Source of the DNA: Carex sylvatica
Lineage: Eukaryota; Streptophyta; Magnoliopsida; Poales; Cyperaceae
Length of the DNA stretch: 64,000 nt
Direction of reading: 5' to 3'
Assembly (NCBI GenBank): GCA_964058845.1
Contig: CAXKVR010000061.1
Coordinates: 62,001 to 126,000, forward strand
In this document: positions 58,320 through 64,000 of the stretch, one piece after another
Layout: each line of letters starts with the position of its first letter
How positions within the stretch are numbered: the stretch's first letter is position 1
Notes under the pieces: model-generated
What the model was told of the DNA's origin: nothing
Databases searched by the model: none
What the model saw: only the letters and a program-made list of their open reading frames with translations
Program-made: the position numbers and the translations under genes

Positions 58320-59370
58320 TTTAAAAATAGGTTAGTTTTATAGATTTGAATATGTGAAGTGATTATATTTGTTTTGAATAGGTTAGATTTATTTTTAATT
58401 TCTGTTTTTTAAAATAGATTAGTTTTATAGATTTGAATATGTGAAGGGATTATATTTGTTTTGAATAGGTTAGATTTATTTTTCATTTCTGTTTTTTAAA
58501 ATAGGTTAGTTTTATAGATTTTAATATGTGAAGTGATTATATTTGTTTTGAATAGGTTAGATTTATTTTTCAAAATTCGGATTTATTTTTAATAGGTTTT
58601 TTAAAATAGGTTAGTTTTATAGATTTTAATATGTGAAGTGATTATATTTGTTTTGAATAGGTTAGATTTATTTTTCAAAATTCGGATTTATTTTTAATAG
58701 ATTTTTTAAAATAGGTTAGTTTTATAGATTTGAATATGTGAAGTGATTATATTTGTTTTGAATAGGTTAGATTTATTTTTCAAAATTCGGATTTATTTTT
58801 AATAGGTGTTTTAAAATAGGTTAGTTTTATAGATTTGAATATGTGAAGGGATTATATTTGTTTTGAATAGGTTAGATTTATTTTTAATTTCTGTTTTTTA
58901 ATTTCTGTTTTTTAATTTCTGTTTTTTAAAATAGGTTAGTTTTATATATTTGAATATGTGAAGTGATTATATTTGTTTTGAATAGGTTAGATTTATTTTT
59001 CAAAATTCGGATTTATTTTTAATAGGTTTTTTAAAATATGTTAGTTTTATAGATTTGAATATGTGAAGGGATTATATTTGTTTTGAATAGGTTAGATTTA
59101 TTTTTCAATTTATTTTTAATAGGTTTTTTAAAATAGGTTAGTTTTATAGATTTGAATATGTGAAGGGATTATATTTGTTTTGAATAGGTTAGATTTATTT
59201 TTAATTTCTGTTTTTTAAATTCTGTTTTTTAAATTCTGTTTTTTAATTTCTGTTTTTTAAAATAGGTTAGTTTTATAGATTTGAATATGTGAAGTGATTA
59301 TATTTGTTTTGAATAGGTTAGATTTATTTTTAATTTCTGTTTTTTAATTTCTGTTTTTGTTATAATTATT
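58320..59370 (+). repeat. Tandem repeats, about ten units of 85-113 bp, in the hAT leader
   Basis: Each unit contains TTAGTTTTATAGATTTGAAT, then GTGAAGTGATTATATTTG, TTTTGAATAGGTTAGATTT and variable TTAATTTCTGTTTTT segments. The TTTTAATAG/GTTT words resemble acceptor sites, so the array probably lies in the leader intron. Confidence 0.85.
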
Positions 59371-60352
59371 TTGAATAGGTTTAATAAATGTCATCTCATC
59401 GTGATTCCGTGCAAGAGGACATCGCGAGACTGTCGGCCGATATTTTTGGCCCGCCAATACCAAATTATCCACCAAATTATCCACAAAGTTTCTCCCAAAT
59501 TGCATCACCTAATTATCCACCTAATTATCCACAAAATTATCCACCAAATTATCAAAGAAGGGACCAAATGCTAGATTTGAATTATCAACAACCCTCACAA
59601 ATGAATGCACCGCCACCGTATTATACTTCAAACGATCCAAATGTATACATTCCACAAGAAACACTTCAACCGACACCACAGTATACATATGGAGGCATTG
59701 GCTCTTCTTCTGTAGCATCGAGTCAATTCACTGACACTGCTCCTGTAGGAGATACACCTTCGACAGGTGAACCTGAAATTCAAGAAGAAGTTGTCCCTCC
59801 TTCGACAAGTGATCCGCCGCAACAACCAGCAGGAAAGAAGACTAAAAGACCTCATCCTGAATACAATCAACCGTGGGCGAAATTTTACAATATTACCAGA
59901 GGGAGTAACGACATTATGAATTTTGCACAATGTAAGGTAAAAAATTGCCGAAAAACTTTTGAGTATAAACAAACTAGTGGTATGAGTAGTTTTAAGAGAC
60001 ATGCCGACATGCACGTAAAAAAGGGCGAGGTTCCAACTGAAAATCCTGAACCGAGACAAATCCAAACCCTTATAAACGCGGATGGTACCAGAACAAATCC
60101 AAAATTCGATGAATCAAAAATGCTTAGTGAATTGGCCCGGTACATTACCCATAAAGAACAACCAATAAGTATGGGTGGTTGCACGAGTTTTGTCCGGTTA
60201 TGCATTTGGGGGTTAGGTCAACCAATGTACAAGAGGATCCATCATAGAAAGATGGTTGGTGAAATAAAAAATCAGTTTACCTCGACCAAAAACGGCCTTA
60301 AAGCTCTATTTGCATACCAAAACAATAAGGTGTCAATTACCTCCGATATATG

Positions 60353-61995
60353 TGTTGAAGTTATTGCACCACTAATTGCTCTTAAAAACAGAAAATAATT
60401 GCAATTGAAAGTAAATAAAAGAGTTTAGAGAAATTTGACACGCGAGATGATAACGGAGTTCGGCAAAACAAAGGCCTACGTCTCCGGGACTTAGCAACCT
60501 CTTCTAGGTGCTCCTTTCTATTACCCAATACGAAAGGATTACAACTTTTGAACCGTTGAGCCCTTACAATCCAAGCGGAAAGTCAATCGGCCAACTAAGA
60601 ACGAGATCCGGCGAGCCCTTACAACCAAGGGAAGTCACACGGCCTCCTAGAGATGAGAACAAGGTCTCTTAGTTTAAGCTACTCAAGAGAAACATTCAAT
60701 AGATCACTCTAATCTAATCTAACTTGAGATTAGTGAAGTGGGTTTGAGGTTGTTTGAGGGATTTTGAAGTTTTAAGCTCTTACAACAATGGAGTAACTAG
60801 AGCTCTCAGAAAATTGTATTTTAGAAATTTGGGGACGGCTTAGATAATTTGGGAAGAAAGCCCAAAGCCCTATTTATAGCAACAGCTCAAAAATGAGCTA
60901 ATTGAGCTAAAACGTTACAACGTTTTAGCTAAATGCGATTTAGGGTTTTAATTTTCTGACAGCTCAGCTAACTGATCAAAACGTTAGCAACGATTTATAT
61001 AACGTTATGTAACGTTTTGCACTGACTCAAACTTGATCAAAAACAGGAATTTCTAAAGCTCAGAATTAATTAAATCGTTACAACGTTTATAAGAAACGTT
61101 ATAACGTTTCATTTTGAATTCTGGTACAGCTGTGCTTATAGCTCTGACATGCTTTAAACGTTACAACGTTTTGTAAAACGTTGCAACGTTTAAGTGAGAA
61201 TAGACAGCTGTATTGAGCAGTTCTGAACTTCTCTAAAACGTTACAACGGTTGTAAAACGTTGCAACGTTTAAGGGAGAATATAGACAGCTGTATTGAGCA
61301 GTTCTGAACTTCTCTAAAACGTTACAACGGTTTGTAAAACGTTGCAACGTTTAAGGGAGAATATAGACAGCTGTATTGAGCAGTTCTGAACTTCTCTAAA
61401 ACGTTACAACGGTTTGTAAAACGTTGCAACGTTTAAGGGAGAATATAGACAGCTGTATTGAGCAGTTCTGAACTTCTCTAAAACGTTACAACGGTTTGTA
61501 AAACGTTGCAACGTTTAAGGGAGAATGTAGACAGCTGTATTGAGCAGTTCTGAACTTCTCTAAAACGTTACAACGGTTGTAAAACGTTGCAACGTTTAAG
61601 GGAGAATATAGACAACTGTATTGAGCAGTTCTGAAATTCTCTACAATGTTATAACGTTTCATAAAACGTTACAACGTTTTATCTTGTTTTCTGAGTTTGA
61701 TCAATCATTTGTCAGTGATTCTTACATGTCTAAAATGTTACAACGTTTTATAAACGTTACCAACGTTTTATCCCTGTTTAAACAACTTCAGACTTACTTT
61801 ACCAAGCTTTTGATTTTATAATTCGAATTCTTGATAGATGTCTTCATGATTTCTTCAGTCCAAGTATTCCTTTTGCTATTCCATTTTACTTGAACCTACA
61901 TATTCTTCGAAACTAAAAGAAATCGTAAAATTCAATAATTGTATGTTTTTGCAAATTAGTCAAATATCCAAAAAAGATTATTGCTACAACCAACA
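60353..61995. mobile_element. Solo LTR inserted in the hAT transposase, 1643 bp
   Basis: Begins TGTTG and ends CAACA (5-bp perfect inverted ends), flanked by an exact 5-bp TSD ATATG (60348-60352 and 61996-62000). Removing it rejoins the TSDI and HGLGYSCITGHW parts of the transposase apart from one base. No gag-pol. It carries the tandem 82-bp repeats at 61195-61660. Copia or gypsy origin is undecided. Confidence 0.88.
61195..61660. repeat. Tandem 81-82-bp repeats, about 5.5 units, inside the solo LTR
   Basis: Each unit has AAACGTTACAACGGTTTG, AAAACGTTGCAACGTTTAAG and GACAGCTGTATTGAGCAG. The AACGTT palindrome appears three or four times per unit and also in diverged form on both sides (60920-61190, 61650-61770). 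Confidence 0.9.
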
Positions 61996-63651
61996 ATATG
62001 GGACTGCCAGTAAACATGGCCTTGGGTACTCTTGTATTACCGGCCATTGGATCGATGATCATTGGGTATTACAAAAAAGAATATTAATTTTTCGAGTTTT
62101 GGATTCCCCCACACTGCAAATGTAATTTTCAAATCCATTATTGAGGTTTTAGAAGAGTATAACCTTAAGAGGAATTTGGGTAACAAGGTTTTTTCTATAT
62201 CATTCGATAATGCTAGCAACAACATTGCTTCCATTGAGATTTTTAAACGGTCACTAAACCCGATCATGAATGGTGAAATGTTTCACCAAAAGTGTGCTTG
62301 CCACGTTCTTAACCTCGTCGTGAAGGCGGGTCTAAAAACAGAAGCCGTAAAACTATTGATAATTAAATTTAAGAATGCCCTCAACCACATTGTTTCAAAC
62401 CAAAAAAGAAAACAACAGTTTGCTACATTATGCGTCACCTATAGATTGAGCAAGTTGAAGGTACCTTGGGATATAGATACCCGTTGGAACTTAACATATA
62501 GGTTGTTGAACCGATGCCTTCCCTACAAAGCTGTCATAGGTGAGTTTTTGAGAAGCTCTAACCCCGAGGCATTGCAATTCGAACTCATTGACGAAGAATG
62601 GGATAAACTGCAAAGGCTTAGCAAATTCCTAGGAATCTTTTTTACTGCAACCGTTCAACTATCATGCTCGTACTCACCGACGTCGTTTGAGTTGCTGAGA
62701 CATCTCTATGAAATCTCCAAGGTGTATTGCGAATTAGAACAACCTGAAATCTATGATGCATTTCTCACGCCAATTGTAGATGCCATGAAACAAAAAATCC
62801 TAAAATATTAGGAAGATGTACCTCTCCTAGCCATTATCGCAAACTGCCTCCACCCGGCATACAAGAAGTTTTACACGATCAAAGTAGTTGATAGGTACAA
62901 ACAGAATTTACATTTAGACTCAACCGGGGTGGAGGCTTACGTGAATTCAAAGTTCGATGAGATGTTTAACATATACCACTCAAGAATGAGTGACAACCGA
63001 AACCCAGCTTCGTCTCGTCCCGCCCCTAGGTATGAATATAAATATACATGTGTTTTCAATCTTTATTATTTATAATATCTACATTATTTGTCCACTAATT
63101 TTTTTAATTGTTTAATAGTTCCACTTCTAGGAGCACTAGTAGTGGTGGATTATTAGCAGATTTTCAGTCGGAGAGCCAACCGCACACATCCACAAACGAG
63201 TTATTGGGCTATATATCGATGATCAACGAAAGTGAACAAGGACTTGACGTGATGGCATGATGGAGGAGGCATCAAAGTTCCTTGCCAACGCTGGCGATGA
63301 TGGCCCGCGACGTATTTGCCGTGCCCGTATCAACCGTCCCTTCTGAAAGTTGTTTCAGTTCGGCGAACAGGATCCTCTCCGATAAACGAAGTAAGTTGGG
63401 TGCACATGTTTTTGAGAGACTTGTGTGCTTGAAGGATTGGATTGCTGCTGAAGAGCGTACGCAACATGTGCCTCAACAACCATCATCATCTGAAGCCGAC
63501 ACTGAAGAAAGCGGTACCGAGGCGCGACGTGAGGCTAATTCAGATTCTGACAGTGCCGAAGAGAGAGAACAATGGTATATGAATCCAAACTACTAAATAG
63601 ATAGTGTCGGTATAAATTTCTAACCTCTTTTAATCTTTATGGTTATTTTTT

Positions 63652-64000
63652 AAATTATAAATTTCTAAACATTTCAATTAGTTTTTAAGTTATCTATTTT
63701 AAAGAAGAATTACTAACAAAAAAAAAGTTAGAACTCCGCCTATGTTATTTTACATAGCCGGTCCCAAGTCCGAAATTAAGGAGGAGGGTAACTTTTATTT
63801 TTTAATCTATTATTTTAAAATAATTCATAATTATTTTTAAAGTAATTGATTTAAGAAATTTTTTATTTTTATTTTATTCTTTTAAAGTTTCTAATTTAAT
63901 TATATTTTTGATTTATATTTTATGTAACCTATTAAAAATAAATGAACGTTTATAAAATATATTATAGATATAAATAAATTATGAAACTATATAATTAGAA
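63652..64000 (+). repeat. Direct repeat of positions 1-349
   Basis: Same sequence as the window start apart from a few substitutions (for example CATAGCCGGTCCCAAG against CATAGTCGGTTCCAAG). It marks the common 3' tail of the two hAT copies. Confidence 0.95.

Larger units (their letters stand above)
59388..63596 (+). pseudogene. hAT transposase, disrupted
   Basis: The N-terminal frame (59388-60352, about 321 residues) has NYPPNYPQ repeats, a BED zinc finger (about 160-210: QCKVKNC ... FKRHADMH) and KVSITSDI, the start of the RNase H-like catalytic fold. The solo LTR then interrupts it. After 62001 the reading continues with GLGYSCITGHWID and LQKRILIF, then in another frame with FSISFDNASNN (the catalytic D), CHVLNLVV and WDIDTRWNLTYRLL, and finally, after a small intron (about 63031-63118), the hATC dimerisation domain (PTLAMMARDVFAVPVSTVPS, SSANRILSDKRSKL). 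Defects: an extra base just after the LTR TSD, a frameshift near 62100, a TAG at 62809-62811 and a TGA at 63258-63260 where tryptophan is usual. It makes no working transposase. Confidence 0.9.
57501..64000 (+). mobile_element. hAT (Ac-type) transposon, copy B, continues past the window
   Basis: Begins TAGAGGTTTGCT, inverse of the end of copy A at 862-873, after a presumed TSD half CATGGAGC (57493-57500). Positions 57515-57690 are packed with ACCCG/CGGGTA subterminal motifs. Next come a leader exon with a donor near 58060 (AAAG/GTAAC), an intron full of about 100-bp tandem repeats (58320-59370), the transposase (59388-63596) and the 3' tail, whose 63652-64000 part equals 1-349. From copy A, the missing 3' part should be about 520 bp. 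A solo LTR (60353-61995) is inserted in the transposase. Confidence 0.88.

Noticed and set aside
61195..61660. Regular repeats considered as a CRISPR array
   Set aside because: The whole 82-bp unit is repeated with no unique spacers, in a plant LTR; it is a plain tandem repeat.
1..64000. tRNA, rRNA or other structured RNA genes
   Set aside because: Several GGTTCGAAT-like words (21540, 42932) were examined but lack an A box and acceptor pairing, so none is called.

Overview
This is nuclear DNA of a flowering plant. It is AT-rich, its genes are split by GT-AG introns, and it carries plant-only gene families (a plasmodesmata-located DUF26 protein, a plant TPR family) among dense plant transposable elements (hAT, Mutator-like, CACTA, Tourist-like, LINE, SINE remnant, solo LTRs, fold-back elements). 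The species cannot be named from the sequence.

Five host genes are supported. (1) 9890-12201, minus: a plasmodesmata-located protein with a signal peptide, two DUF26 domains, a membrane segment and probably an 8-nt last coding exon. (2) 32849-34755, plus: a TPR-like protein with three exons. (3) 35539-36006, minus: an intronless ribosomal protein L11 of the mitochondrial type. (4) 38814-42372, minus: a seven-exon RecA-fold ATPase resembling SWSAP1, the recombination partner of SWS1. Its last exon lies about 2.1 kb from the others, behind an intron that contains a long near-perfect hairpin. (5) 50180-56210, plus: a fourteen-exon PRP39 splicing factor, preceded by a 973-bp fold-back element. 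The genes look like unrelated housekeeping and cell-wall-channel genes and do not form a pathway.

The rest is mostly mobile DNA, much of it nested and datable by target-site duplications (TSDs) that can be read directly. Position 1-873 is the 3' end of a hAT element. A second copy in the same orientation begins at 57501 and runs off the right edge; its decayed transposase (59388-63596) is split by a 1643-bp solo LTR with a 5-bp TSD. A 4.28-kb Mutator-like element with about 230-bp inverted ends and a perfect 9-bp TSD lies at 16712-20992 and encodes a transposase cut short inside the catalytic domain. A second Mutator-like element (26977-30915, perfect 9-bp TSD) is non-autonomous and was entered by a 2.5-kb solo LTR. 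At 6049-7945 another LTR-like insert splits a LINE zinc-knuckle domain. At 22435-22900 a truncated LINE sits in a fold-back element with a 15-bp TSD. Five short hAT-type elements with 8-bp TSDs are scattered through the window, one of them in a PRP39 intron.

I found no CRISPR array, operon, rRNA or tRNA gene. The most unusual structures are the long hairpins at 48429-49401 and 39521-39959, the paired inverted-repeat elements at 43197-44246, and a fold-back family whose copies share a core while their outer arms differ. All exon models come from reading splice signals and frame by eye.
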